From NCBI RefSeq assembly GCF_003585885.1, contig NZ_NRHC01000016.1, positions 1 through 64,000 of the forward strand: a DNA stretch of 64,000 bases, read 5' to 3'. Origin of the DNA: Psittacicella hinzii (GTDB lineage Bacteria; Pseudomonadota; Gammaproteobacteria; Enterobacterales; Psittacicellaceae). Shown one piece after another: positions 28,981-38,383 of this stretch (position 1 is its first letter; each line of letters opens with the position of its first letter). A program made the position numbers and the translations under genes. The notes beneath the pieces were generated by a model that was given only the letters and a program-made list of their open reading frames with translations, had not been told where the DNA came from and searched no databases.

Positions 28981-30861
28981 TTAACCATCAACTTGAGTAA
29001 CGTCACCTTTTGTTTCTAACCAGTCACGTCTATCACCAGAACGACGTTTAGCTAAAAGCATATCAACTAACTCTTCTGCTTCCTTGCGTTGGTTATGCCA
29101 ACGTAACTGTAGTAAGCGTCGATTGTTAGGATTTAAAGTTGTTTCTCTTAGCTGATCTGGGTTCATTTCACCCAATCCTTTAAATCGTGTTATACGAATA
29201 TTCTTTTTATTTTTATACTGTGCTAGAACTTGATTCTTTTCATCTTCATCTAAAACATAGTGAACATTATTTCCAACATCAATTCTAAATAAAGGTGGAA
29301 GAGCAACATAAACATGTCCATGCTCAATTAAAGCAGGGAAATGCTTCATAAATAGAGCACAAATTAGAGTTGCAATATGAGCTCCATCACTATCAGCATC
29401 GGCTAGAATACAAATTTTTCCATATCGTAAATTACTTAAATCGTCAGAATCAGGATCTAGACCAATAGCTACAGCAATGTCATGGATTTCATTGTTTTTT
29501 AAGACTTGATCAGAGTCTACTTCCCAAGAGTTTAGAATTTTACCTCTTAAAGGAAGAACAGCTTGGTAGTCTTTATCTCTTGCCATACGTGCTGAACCAC
29601 CTGCAGAGTTCCCCTCAACAATAAAGAGTTCAGTGCGCTCAAGATCAGTTGAGGTACAATCTGTTAATTTTCCTGGAAGACAAGGACCCGAGGTATATTT
29701 TTTACGTACGACTTTATTAGCTAGAGCAATACGTTTTTTTGCGCGCTCAATAAAATGCTGTATAAGGTCTTTGGCAAAGTTTGCATTCTCATTTAGCCAT
29801 TGGCTAAGGTGAGCGTTCACTTCACGAGAAACAAATGAAGTAGCTTCTCTAGAGGTTAACTTTTCTTTTGTTTGCCCTTGGAATTGTGGATCTTTCATTC
29901 TTAAAGAAAGAATGTAATTACAATGGCTCCAAATATCATCAGCAACTAAAGTTAATTTCTTTTCTAGAAGATCATGAGCATTAGCAAAAGTTCTTACTGC
30001 TTCTAGTAAGCCATCACGTAAACCTTTAACGTGATTACCACCTAGGTTATTTGGAATAAGGTTAGTATAAGACTGATCTACAGCTACAGGCTCGTCAAAC
30101 ATCCAAGCTAAACAGAATTCAAGCTCTTGTTCTGGGTATTTGCTATTAAAGGATAGTACAGGATTAGGTAAGTATTCACTTTCAAGGTGTTCTTGTAAGT
30201 ATTCAGTCATACCTTGTTCGTATAACCAAGTATTTTCAGTATTATCCTGTTTATTAATAAAATGGATTTTTAATCCTGGAGCTAGAATAGCTTTAGCTTC
30301 AAAGATTTTCTTTAAAGCTTTAAGATCAAACTTTTCTGAATCAAAGTACTTTCCATCTACCCAAAATCTAATAGTTGTTCCTGTTTGACTTTTTGGGCAT
30401 TTGTCAATGACTTTTAAAGGAGCTTCTGGAGCTCCATAATTAAAGCGCATAAAGTGAACTTTGCCATCACGGCAGACAGTTACTTCAAGCTTAGCAGATA
30501 AGGCATTTACAACTGTAGAACCTACCCCGTGTAAACCACCTGCGAAATCGTAGTTTTTTCCTCCAAATTTACCACCAGCGTGTAATCTTGTTAATAAGAT
30601 TTCTACTGCGGAAATTCCTTCTTCAGGATGGATATCTACAGGAATACCACGACCATGGTCTGCTACTTCAACACTATTATCCTCATATAGAGTTATGCTA
30701 ATTTCTTTACCATAACCATTGATAGCTTCATCGACAGAGTTATCTAAAATCTCTTGTAATAAGTGATTAGGGTTGTCTGTAAAAGTATACATCCCTGGAC
30801 GCATTTGTACAGGTTCAAGCCCTTTAAGGATAACTATCTGCTCAGCGTTATAGTTTTTCAT
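28981..30861 (-). CDS. parE: DNA topoisomerase IV subunit B
   Basis: ATPase subunit of topoisomerase IV. The 626 residues carry the GHKL ATP site ([15 protein letters not shown]…[13 protein letters not shown]), [14 protein letters not shown], the TOPRIM motifs ([24 protein letters not shown]) and the C-terminal RFKGLGEMN. The order parE then parC differs from the separated E. coli arrangement but is common elsewhere. Its ATG overlaps the end of mutH by four bases. Confidence 0.95.
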   Translation of the reverse strand: MKNYNAEQIVILKGLEPVQMRPGMYTFTDNPNHLLQEILDNSVDEAINGYGKEISITLYEDNSVEVADHGRGIPVDIHPEEGISAVEILLTRLHAGGKFGGKNYDFAGGLHGVGSTVVNALSAKLEVTVCRDGKVHFMRFNYGAPEAPLKVIDKCPKSQTGTTIRFWVDGKYFDSEKFDLKALKKIFEAKAILAPGLKIHFINKQDNTENTWLYEQGMTEYLQEHLESEYLPNPVLSFNSKYPEQELEFCLAWMFDEPVAVDQSYTNLIPNNLGGNHVKGLRDGLLEAVRTFANAHDLLEKKLTLVADDIWSHCNYILSLRMKDPQFQGQTKEKLTSREATSFVSREVNAHLSQWLNENANFAKDLIQHFIERAKKRIALANKVVRKKYTSGPCLPGKLTDCTSTDLERTELFIVEGNSAGGSARMARDKDYQAVLPLRGKILNSWEVDSDQVLKNNEIHDIAVAIGLDPDSDDLSNLRYGKICILADADSDGAHIATLICALFMKHFPALIEHGHVYVALPPLFRIDVGNNVHYVLDEDEKNQVLAQYKNKKNIRITRFKGLGEMNPDQLRETTLNPNNRRLLQLRWHNQRKEAEELVDMLLAKRRSGDRRDWLETKGDVTQVDG

Positions 30862-31682
30862 AGAATTTGATTAATAAAAGATCTTCGTAGGTAAAAAGAT
30901 AAAGGAGCTAGATTAATTTTAAAACCATCTACATCTTTACTACTTATAGATTGGTTACGGTTAAGTGCTTTGATGCGAACGCAAAGAATATTACCAATAT
31001 TACCTTTCAATTGTTCGAAATCTTGCAAGGTAATAAAATTCATAATTGTTTGCCAATCTTGTTTTAGAGTTTGTAACTCTTGTATAGTTGGGGACCAAAA
31101 GAAAGCTTTTCCTATACGTCTTTGTTTTAAAGGAATACTAGGATCAGCTTCAATTGGTACAAAAAGAATTTTCTTTAGTTTATAAAGTAAATGACTATTT
31201 TCCCAACTTTGCATCATATAGCCATTAATCGGTAAGCTTGAGACAAAAATATCATTCTTTGCTTCACCTTTGGCATTAATAGCTAAAGTTTTTAGTTCTA
31301 CGCCAAGGTTGGCAAAATCTTGAGTTGGTTTAGAACCTGCAACTGCTCCAAGAGCAATCTCGATTAGATTACCAATCCAGCCTCGATTTTCTTGTAAAGT
31401 GTAGATCATCTCTACATTATGTCTTGTTGCGACTTCTTCGAGAGTTTTACCACTAATATTATCACAATAGCAGAGTAGTTCTGCTAATGATTTAGGGGCA
31501 GGAGAAGGAGTTACCTGTTTAGCAAATAGGCTAGTATGTAACTCTAAATCTAGATTAAACTCTCGTTGCATGAGCTTGCTAGCCTGATGAGCTTTTAAGC
31601 TGTTATTTTCTAGTTTATATTGCAGTTTTTCAGTGGAGCTTGCTTGAAATCTACTATCTATTTGCCAGTTGGAATTTTTCAT
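30858..31682 (-). CDS. mutH: DNA mismatch repair endonuclease MutH
   Basis: Nicks the unmethylated strand at hemimethylated GATC after MutS/MutL activation. The family core starts near residue 62 and has GWIGNLIEIALGA-x-AGSKP, catalytic QDF…GVELK (Asp, Glu and Lys present) and the SIPL-x-QRRIG block. The 274 residues exceed E. coli MutH (229) because of an N-terminal extension of about 60 residues. The extension is likely translated, since the chosen ATG overlaps the lgt TGA (ATGA). It overlaps parE at its other end. Its presence implies a Dam-based repair system. Confidence 0.92.
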   Translation of the reverse strand: MKNSNWQIDSRFQASSTEKLQYKLENNSLKAHQASKLMQREFNLDLELHTSLFAKQVTPSPAPKSLAELLCYCDNISGKTLEEVATRHNVEMIYTLQENRGWIGNLIEIALGAVAGSKPTQDFANLGVELKTLAINAKGEAKNDIFVSSLPINGYMMQSWENSHLLYKLKKILFVPIEADPSIPLKQRRIGKAFFWSPTIQELQTLKQDWQTIMNFITLQDFEQLKGNIGNILCVRIKALNRNQSISSKDVDGFKINLAPLSFYLRRSFINQIL

Positions 31683-32569
31683 TTAGTTTTAGCTCTTTTC
31701 TTACAAGTAAGTACTAAATAAAGACCGATAATAATCATAGGTAAGGTTAGTAATTGTCCTTGAGTAAATGGACCAAGAATATAACCTAATTGCGAATCTG
31801 GTTCTCTAAAAAATTCAACAATAAAGCGAGCAATCCCATAACCTAACAGAAATAATCCTGATAATAAGCTTGGAAGATTTAGGCGACGTTTACGAACTAA
31901 AAGTAGGATAACTAGTAACACTAGGCCTTCAAGAAGCGCTTCATATAATTGAGATGGATGACGTGGGATATCACCACCTGTCGGGAAAATCATCCCCCAA
32001 GGAACATCAGTTTCGCGTCCCCAAAGTTCTCCATTTATGAAGTTTGCACATCTGCCTAATCCCAAAGCTAAAGGTGCTACAGTTGCACCTAAATCAGCAT
32101 ATTGCCAAAATTCTTTATTTTTTCTTGTTTGCCAATATAAAGCAACAATTGCTCCAAATAGTCCTCCATGGAAGGACATTCCTCCTTGATGAATATAAAG
32201 AATTTCAATAGGATTTTTTAAGTAAACGCTAGGATTGTAAAAAATCACATAGAATAAACGCCCGCCTATAATAGCAGCGATAAAACAGTTTATAGCTATA
32301 TCATTAAAGCGCGCTGCAGTTACTCCAGCATTATAAGTGCTAGAGTGTTTATGATCACTTTTTAGAAGAAAATAGTTTAGGAGTAAAGCTCCTCCTAAAC
32401 CGAAGAGATAAAATAGTCCATACCAACGTACTTCAAAGTTGAAAATACTAAAGGCTACGGGATTAAAATTAGGAAATTCTAAATAAGCTTGCGCTGGTGC
32501 GTTAAAGCTAATCCCTAGAATTATAAAAAACAAATAAGCGAATATTTTCATGGTAAAGACTAGAATCAA
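31679..32569 (-). CDS. lgt: prolipoprotein diacylglyceryl transferase
   Basis: Inner-membrane enzyme that adds diacylglycerol to the lipobox cysteine. The 296 residues have about seven membrane segments, the Lgt signature GRCANFINGELWGRETD (about 169-186), HPSQLYEA and the YG-x-ARF-x-VEFFREPD end. A short extra N-terminal hydrophobic segment precedes the family core (VAFSIFNFEVRWYGLFY). Coupled to mutH through an ATGA overlap. Confidence 0.95.
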   Translation of the reverse strand: MILVFTMKIFAYLFFIILGISFNAPAQAYLEFPNFNPVAFSIFNFEVRWYGLFYLFGLGGALLLNYFLLKSDHKHSSTYNAGVTAARFNDIAINCFIAAIIGGRLFYVIFYNPSVYLKNPIEILYIHQGGMSFHGGLFGAIVALYWQTRKNKEFWQYADLGATVAPLALGLGRCANFINGELWGRETDVPWGMIFPTGGDIPRHPSQLYEALLEGLVLLVILLLVRKRRLNLPSLLSGLFLLGYGIARFIVEFFREPDSQLGYILGPFTQGQLLTLPMIIIGLYLVLTCKKRAKTK

Positions 32570-32593
32570 AATTTAAATGGAGATAAATATTTA

Positions 32594-33424
32594 TTAGCTT
32601 ATTAATAAATAGCCATCGTATAGCATATCAATTGCCACTAAAATTAAGAAGTAAGCAAAAATGCGTTTTACTTTAGGAGCAGGTAAAACCGATTGTAATT
32701 TTACTCCTTGGTGAGCAAAGAATACAGAAGTTACTAAGATAGCAATAAAAGCGATAAAAGAAAAGTAGCCAAAAGTATATGGCACTTGAGTATCAACATT
32801 TAAGCCTGCTATAAAATAGGTTAAAAATCCAGAGATAGCTAGAAAAACTCCACAAAAAGATGAGGTTCCTAAAGCTTTCTTAATTGGAAATTTACAAGAG
32901 TGGAATAAAGGACCTAAAAATGAGCCACCAGAAATTCCTGCAGTTGCTGAAATTCCTCCAATTGCAGCCCCAGCTAATAATCCTTTTCCTACAGGTAGAG
33001 TAGCATTTTGATCTTCTTCAACTTTTGATTTTTTTCTTAACATATTGAGTGAAGAGTAAATTACAACAAAACCAAAGAGGATTTTTAAATATCCTGGGTT
33101 AATTGAAGTAACAAACTGTCCAACAATAACAGAAAAGATAATCATCGGTGGGATGATAATTGAAGCTGCTTTAAAGTTAATATTCCCTAATTTATATTGT
33201 TTTAAAGAAGCAGTTATTGTGTTGAAGATGATAATTGCAAAACTAGTTTGAATACAGATAGGAAGTAAGTATTCAGGAGAAATAGTAAAGATGTTAGGTA
33301 AAGTATAGTTAAGAACTGGAACTATTACTAGACCTCCTCCTAATCCTAACAGTCCAGAACTTAAACCGGCAAAAATACCGGCTAAAAGACAAGTAACTAT
33401 AAAGGTAATAATTTGTGGATCCAT
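32594..33424 (-). CDS. TSUP (TauE/SafE) family membrane permease
   Basis: A 276-residue integral membrane protein with about eight segments and the duplicated TSUP pattern G-x-GLGGG-x-V-x-VP (about 25-36) and G-x-SGGSFLGPL in the second half. Members move sulfite, sulfonates or other organic anions across the inner membrane; the substrate is not predictable here. The rppH-TSUP-lgt order is like that in Pasteurellaceae. It lies 24 bases upstream of lgt and 3 bases downstream of rppH. Confidence 0.85.
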   Translation of the reverse strand: MDPQIITFIVTCLLAGIFAGLSSGLLGLGGGLVIVPVLNYTLPNIFTISPEYLLPICIQTSFAIIIFNTITASLKQYKLGNINFKAASIIIPPMIIFSVIVGQFVTSINPGYLKILFGFVVIYSSLNMLRKKSKVEEDQNATLPVGKGLLAGAAIGGISATAGISGGSFLGPLFHSCKFPIKKALGTSSFCGVFLAISGFLTYFIAGLNVDTQVPYTFGYFSFIAFIAILVTSVFFAHQGVKLQSVLPAPKVKRIFAYFLILVAIDMLYDGYLLIS

Positions 33425-33427
33425 TGT

Positions 33428-33901
33428 TTAATATTTTGGTTTTCGTTTAAAAACAAAGCGAGAAAATTCTTTTAAAACTTTACGGTAAACTTCTTCTTTA
33501 AAGTAAACTACATTACGGATTGGGTACCAGTAAGTTACCCAACTATGAGCAACAAATTCTTTTGCAAAAGAGTAGTCTATTACTGCATTGTTGTCAATTA
33601 ACTGTACTAAGAACCACTTTTGTTTTGCGCCATTATAATCTTGAAAGTTAAAAGGAAACTTATAAGTTAACCATTTTTTACTCTCTGCAATGATTTTAAC
33701 TTGATTAGGTTTTATCCCAGTCTCTTCTTCAAGTTCTCTATACATTGCTTGCTCAGGCGTTTCTCCCTCTTCAATTCCTCCTTGAGGAAATTGCCATTGT
33801 GGAAATTTAGTTAGTTTACCTAGCCAAAGTTTTTCCTCTTTATTAATAACTATAATACCAACCCCTTGACGAAGGTTTTCTTGAGATTTTTTGTTATTCA
33901 T
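33428..33901 (-). CDS. rppH: RNA pyrophosphohydrolase (Nudix)
   Basis: Removes pyrophosphate from mRNA 5' ends, starting RNase E-dependent decay. The 157 residues match E. coli RppH (176) in the N-terminal half: a GVGIIVIN start, FPQGGIEEGE and the Nudix box G-x5-E-x7-RELEEETG. WLTYKFPF and the C-terminal YW-PIRNVVYFKEEVYRKVLKEF are family features. First gene of the rppH-TSUP-lgt-mutH-parE-parC series. Confidence 0.93.
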   Translation of the reverse strand: MNNKKSQENLRQGVGIIVINKEEKLWLGKLTKFPQWQFPQGGIEEGETPEQAMYRELEEETGIKPNQVKIIAESKKWLTYKFPFNFQDYNGAKQKWFLVQLIDNNAVIDYSFAKEFVAHSWVTYWYPIRNVVYFKEEVYRKVLKEFSRFVFKRKPKY

Positions 33902-33940
33902 TATTTTTAATAAAGAAGTAAGTTGTTAAATATAAATATA

Positions 33941-33964
33941 GGACTACAGTAAATGCTGTAGTCC
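33941..33964 (-). terminator. hairpin between lpxC and rppH
   Basis: GGACTACAG (33941-33949) / CTGTAGTCC (33956-33964). It lacks a good U run on the minus strand, so it may be a weak terminator or an mRNA-end stabiliser. Confidence 0.5.
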
Positions 33965-33983
33965 AATATTTTGTAAGGTATTC

Positions 33984-34922
33984 TTAAGCGTGTACTTTGT
34001 TGTCTCTAACAACATTTTCACGTAGTTCGGTTTTTTCTTTAACAGATAACCCTTCAAATGTAACTACTTCAAAAGCATTTTCAGCGATTAGCTTACGAAC
34101 TAATTGATTATTTAAATGGTGACCTGATTTGAAAGCTTTGTAGTTACCAATGATATTGTGACCACAAAGGAATAAGTCGCCGATAGCGTCTAACATTTTG
34201 TGACGAACAAATTCATTGTTATAACGTAAACCTTCTTCATTGATAATGCGGTTTTCATCTAAAACAATAGCATTAGCTAAACTACCACCACGGCAAAGAC
34301 CATTTTGTTGTAAGTACTCAATGTCTTTTAAGAAACCAAAAGTACGACAACGTGATAATTGATTAACAAAGTTGTTAGTCGTTAGATCCATGTTGTAGTG
34401 ACTTAAATCTTTTGAAAATGCTGGATGGTTAAAATCGATAGTGAAATCTAAATTAAAGATATTACTTTCTGAAGGTAGTAACTCAGCAAATTTATCACCA
34501 TCTTCTACACGTACTTTTTTGGTGATGCGGAAGAATTGTTTAGGTTGATCTAATTGAATTAAACCAGCATCTTGGAATAGTAAGACAAAAGCAGCTGAAG
34601 AACCATCCATAATAGGAACCTCAGGTGAGTTTAATTCAATATAAAGGTTATCGATTCCAAAAGAAGAAATAGCTGCCATTAAGTGTTCAATAGTTTGAAT
34701 ACGAACACCTTCATCTGTAACAATACCTGTACATAAAGTTGTTTCTCTTACTAGGTATGGGTCAGCCTTAACTTCTACTACCGGATTTAAATCAACACGA
34801 CGGAAGATAATACCTGTATTTGCAGGAGCCGGTAATAATTTTAACATTACATTATTCCCAGAGTGAAGTCCGATACCTGATACTTCAATTGGGTGCTTGA
34901 TTGTTCTTTGAAAAATAGTCAT
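33984..34922 (-). CDS. lpxC: UDP-3-O-acyl-N-acetylglucosamine deacetylase
   Basis: Zinc enzyme for the committed step of lipid A synthesis. The 312 residues contain the N-terminal GIGLHSG, the zinc-ligand EHLMAAI (about 77), FVRHKMLDAIGDLFLCGH with further ligands and the catalytic His in SGHHLNN. It keeps its classical place after ftsZ but is separated from it by a terminator, so it is probably a separate transcript. The C-terminus ends in …KVHA, unlike the E. coli degradation tail. Confidence 0.95.
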   Translation of the reverse strand: MTIFQRTIKHPIEVSGIGLHSGNNVMLKLLPAPANTGIIFRRVDLNPVVEVKADPYLVRETTLCTGIVTDEGVRIQTIEHLMAAISSFGIDNLYIELNSPEVPIMDGSSAAFVLLFQDAGLIQLDQPKQFFRITKKVRVEDGDKFAELLPSESNIFNLDFTIDFNHPAFSKDLSHYNMDLTTNNFVNQLSRCRTFGFLKDIEYLQQNGLCRGGSLANAIVLDENRIINEEGLRYNNEFVRHKMLDAIGDLFLCGHNIIGNYKAFKSGHHLNNQLVRKLIAENAFEVVTFEGLSVKEKTELRENVVRDNKVHA

Positions 34923-35040
34923 AGTCTAAAGTTTATAGTTGTTGTTCTGTATTTTTATATGTGTTCTTTTTTTTGTAAGAAGATAAAATAATCTACATTT
35001 TATTATAGCAAATTTACAACTAAAAAATCAAAGATAATAA

Positions 35041-35069
35041 AAAAGTACAGAAGAAACTTCTGTACTTTT
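35041..35069 (-). terminator. intrinsic terminator after ftsZ
   Basis: 13-bp stem AAAAGTACAGAAG (35041-35053) / CTTCTGTACTTTT (35057-35069), loop of three A or T. It lies 5 bases after the ftsZ stop. Confidence 0.85.
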
Positions 35070-35074
35070 TCCAA

Positions 35075-36640
35075 CTATTCATCAATATCTAAATCATCAT
35101 CTGAGAAAGATAATTTATTTTGTGGCTCTGCTTTTTCTTCTGTAGTAGGTGTAACAAATAAGTTACTACTTTCAGGTAAAGCTGGAGAGCGATATTCTTC
35201 TGTTGCTGGAGCACTGCCTTGCTGCGCTGCTTTAATAGCTGCTAAAAATTGTTGCATTGTTGCTTCATCTAAAGAAGAAAGAGAAGCTAATAAATCATTT
35301 GAAGCAGTATTTGCTGCAGGAGCTGCAGGTGTTTTTTCAGCAGCTGGAGCTACTTGAGTTTCACCTAAAACTTTAGCACCATTATTTGGTTTAATTGCTA
35401 AACCATCATTGCTCTCAACTGAAGATTTAGTGCTTGGTTTGCTACTTGCAACAGGAGTAGGTGTTTGGTAGCTACTTGCTGTTTGCGCAATAGGTTGAGC
35501 GTTTTCTTTATTGCTATGCGAACCCATACCAGTAGCAACAATAGTTATATTTAAACGAGGAGTGTTGTCTTCGTTGTCTGGTAATTTGTTATAAGCGAAG
35601 ATAACTTGAGGTCCATTATTTTGGATTGACTCAATTTTATCATCATCTAAGCTATCAAGATCTTCTAATAGTTCATCAAAGCTTTCTACTTCTTGATCTT
35701 TAACGCGAGAGAAGCGAGATACAAACTGATCCATAATTCTTTGGGTAAAGTGACTTGAACACTCTAAAAGAATTAAGAAAGCAGTAGCTTGTTCAATATT
35801 AGAACTTGTAATTAATGGTGAAGTTGTAACTTCTTTATAGATATAGTCGATTGTACCTTCTGGATCTTCAGTAATTGAATCTAATCCTTCACCTTCTAAA
35901 CTACGATATAAGATTTGTGATTTACCACCATTATTTAGGATAGTTTTTAAATCTTCGAAGTCTGTATTAATCGTTGTTGGGTTACGGATAATTTTAATTA
36001 CGCCAGAAATTGCGTTTGAAAGAATTTTATTAGCTTCATCAAGCCCACGAGTATATTCATAATCAGGATAGAAATCAACAATTTTTTGATTGTCAATCAT
36101 GATTAATGAATCAGAATGGCGATAAAGATTTTTAATACCGTAATATGCTTCACGCATACGGTTTTCATATTTAAATGGTAAAGTTACTAGTGATACTACA
36201 ATTGCTCCTGCATTTTTTGCAGCTTCAGCCACAATTGAAGAACCTAAAGTTCCCGTACCACCGCCCATACCGGCTGTAATAAATACTAAGTCAGTACCAC
36301 TTACAATTTCTGTGATTTCTTGGATAGCTTCTACAGTGGCATTACGTCCAACGTTAATATTAGCCCCTGCACCTTTACCTTTTAGTAAATTTTTACCAAG
36401 TACTAATTTATTTTCACACTGTAAGTTATTTAAACAATTCTCATCAGTGTTAAAAATATAGTGAGAAACACTTTTACCTACATTATCCATGTAGCCCGGT
36501 TGTTTATAAAGATAGTCAACGGCATTGTTACCAGCTCCACCAACTCCGATAACAATAATTTTTTCTAATTGATCTGTTTCTTTCATTTCTGATTTACCGC
36601 CGTTCGCATTCAAAACAGGAAGAACAATGTCATTTTCCAT
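35075..36640 (-). CDS. ftsZ: cell division protein FtsZ, divergent
   Basis: Tubulin-like GTPase that forms the division ring. The core is clear: IGVGGAGNNAV (31-41), NTDENCLNNL, GKGAGANINVGRNA (88-101) and the T7 loop NTDFED (225-230). The GTP signature reads GGGTGTL with Leu132, not the usual final Gly. An acidic stretch (about 313-342) interrupts the C-terminal subdomain. A linker of about 110 residues rich in Ala/Pro/Thr/Ser follows, and the end is LSFSDDDLDIDE, with no D-I-P-x-F-L-R-type binding peptide. 521 residues against 383 in E. coli. The ATG at 36586 (MKETDQLEK…) fits the family N-terminus better and has GGCGG upstream, so it may be the true start. Confidence 0.9.
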   Translation of the reverse strand: MENDIVLPVLNANGGKSEMKETDQLEKIIVIGVGGAGNNAVDYLYKQPGYMDNVGKSVSHYIFNTDENCLNNLQCENKLVLGKNLLKGKGAGANINVGRNATVEAIQEITEIVSGTDLVFITAGMGGGTGTLGSSIVAEAAKNAGAIVVSLVTLPFKYENRMREAYYGIKNLYRHSDSLIMIDNQKIVDFYPDYEYTRGLDEANKILSNAISGVIKIIRNPTTINTDFEDLKTILNNGGKSQILYRSLEGEGLDSITEDPEGTIDYIYKEVTTSPLITSSNIEQATAFLILLECSSHFTQRIMDQFVSRFSRVKDQEVESFDELLEDLDSLDDDKIESIQNNGPQVIFAYNKLPDNEDNTPRLNITIVATGMGSHSNKENAQPIAQTASSYQTPTPVASSKPSTKSSVESNDGLAIKPNNGAKVLGETQVAPAAEKTPAAPAANTASNDLLASLSSLDEATMQQFLAAIKAAQQGSAPATEEYRSPALPESSNLFVTPTTEEKAEPQNKLSFSDDDLDIDE

Positions 36641-36784
36641 AGATGTTGGACTTGTCGTTTAAATTGATCTATTTTATACGCTAAAAATATTTAATTCTTA
36701 GGCTAAAAATAAAATTTACGAAGTAAATAAACTTTTACCCTGTTATTTTACTATATTTCAGATATAAGTTATAAAAATAGTTAC

Positions 36785-38131
36785 TTACATCTTAAAGAAT
36801 TTTAAAAGAGACTCAAAGAACCCTACTTTTATAGGCTTAGGTCTAGCTAAGTGGAAATTGTAAATTAATCCAAAAGAAGTAGTAAATTGATCTCTAGTCG
36901 CTTGATATAGTTTATAGCATTCTCTACCAGCATTATCAACCATAAAATGGCTAAAACTAAAACAGATCCCAGGTCTAAAGTAAACCTTATTGCTTACTTT
37001 TAACACTTTGTGCTCAATTTTTAATTGCTCTTCACTAGTGTAATAGATTAGAGTTCTAGATTTTAGATTTGCAGATGGAAGAAAGCTATGTGAGTAATAT
37101 TGCATCCCTGTAACTAGGTTAAGCGAAGTTTGTTCAAGTTGTTGACCATTGCTAGTTAATTTTTCTTCTTTTTGTTTATTGAAGTACTCAATTTCATTTT
37201 CTAGTCTTTCTGAGAAGACTAAAGAAGCAACAGCTGAAACATCTTGTAAATCTGCTCCATACCCCATGATATTTAATTGTACTTTATTAAAAAAGTTTGG
37301 GGTAAATCTTAAACCATCACGATCAAGTTCTTTCAATTTGTCATAGCAAAGATGAAAAACTTCTTGTAAAGGTAAAACAATAGACTCTTCAGTATCACTA
37401 ATGGTAAAGTTTACATTAAATAAAGGAATTCTAAAGTTATGTTTAGATCTAGTAACTAAAAAATTAAATCCACTTAAGCCGTTATAAACAGCTTCAAGAG
37501 GTAAAGGTCTTTTTATTTTTGGATTATTATTTATGCTATTAACGATTTCTTTAAAACCTTTTTCTACACTAAGAGACTCAATAAAATAGTCATTTTGATC
37601 TTTTATAAAGTTAATCCAAGTAGAGTTATAGCATAAGTTTATATTTATTAAATAAGGTTTATTTACTTGATTCTCATCAACTAGTAAGGTTGTAGCTGCT
37701 GTGTCAGCTGTACATTTGAAAATAACCTCATCGCCTAAAATAACATCATCCGCAAAAAAGTAATTTTTAAGAATTTCTTTTAAAATGTGAGTTTGAATTG
37801 GAGATTGTTTTCTTAATTCAGAGACAATAATATTGTAAGAGATTCTTTTTACGACTAATTTGTCATCAGCGATATCTAAATTTAAATCTTTAGCTTTTTC
37901 TCGATTCTCGATTTTAAGATGGTTATCAAGAAAATCTTGAATATTCTCTACAACTGAGTGAGTAAATAAATCTTTGTTGGTAATATTACCAAAATTAATT
38001 CCTTGGAGGATTCCTCTTTTTAAAGCTAAGAGATTTACCGTTTCATTTTCAACATATCCAGCAGCTAAATTGATTTCAGAAGAGTCAATATGGATTGATA
38101 AAATCAAGTTCTTTGCTTTATTTTTTGCCAC
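36785..38131 (-). CDS. ftsA: FtsA-like division protein with degenerate nucleotide site
   Basis: Assigned from position between ftsQ and ftsZ, its length (448; E. coli 420), and the order of weakly preserved FtsA/actin-fold blocks. Phosphate-1 is SIHIDSSEINLAAG (about 12-25) where FtsA has G-x-DIGT. Phosphate-2 is LININLCYNST (about 161-171) where DIGGGT is expected. The adenosine motif is NIMGYGADL. The late block VTGMQYYS stands for AVGLLHYG. The C-terminal GFFESLLKFFKM is a good amphipathic membrane-targeting helix. The catalytic acidic residues and glycines are mostly replaced, so ATP binding is doubtful. The role is inferred as membrane tether for FtsZ. Confidence 0.75.
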   Translation of the reverse strand: MAKNKAKNLILSIHIDSSEINLAAGYVENETVNLLALKRGILQGINFGNITNKDLFTHSVVENIQDFLDNHLKIENREKAKDLNLDIADDKLVVKRISYNIIVSELRKQSPIQTHILKEILKNYFFADDVILGDEVIFKCTADTAATTLLVDENQVNKPYLININLCYNSTWINFIKDQNDYFIESLSVEKGFKEIVNSINNNPKIKRPLPLEAVYNGLSGFNFLVTRSKHNFRIPLFNVNFTISDTEESIVLPLQEVFHLCYDKLKELDRDGLRFTPNFFNKVQLNIMGYGADLQDVSAVASLVFSERLENEIEYFNKQKEEKLTSNGQQLEQTSLNLVTGMQYYSHSFLPSANLKSRTLIYYTSEEQLKIEHKVLKVSNKVYFRPGICFSFSHFMVDNAGRECYKLYQATRDQFTTSFGLIYNFHLARPKPIKVGFFESLLKFFKM

Positions 38132-38343
38132 AATTCAAAGGGATATTTGCTAATGAGTGTAACAGCTAAAATCAATAAAAATTTTTTAAGATTTAGCTCA
38201 AAAACTAAGTAAATAAAAAAATTAACTTAATTAAATTAAATAAATTTAAAAAGTTAGAAAAATACTACTATCATTTTACAACATTTATGACTATTAACTA
38301 TTACTTTTTGTCAAAAATGTGCATAAATTCCCATTTTAATCAT

Positions 38344-38382
38344 AAAAAAGGTAGGTTTTATAAAAAATAACCTACCTTTTTT
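38344..38382 (-). terminator. intrinsic terminator between ftsQ and ftsA
   Basis: 14-bp stem AAAAAAGGTAGGTT (38344-38357) / AACCTACCTTTTTT (38369-38382), directly after the ftsQ stop on the minus strand. ftsA then lies 250 bases further on and needs its own promoter. Confidence 0.88.
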
Positions 38383-38383
38383 A

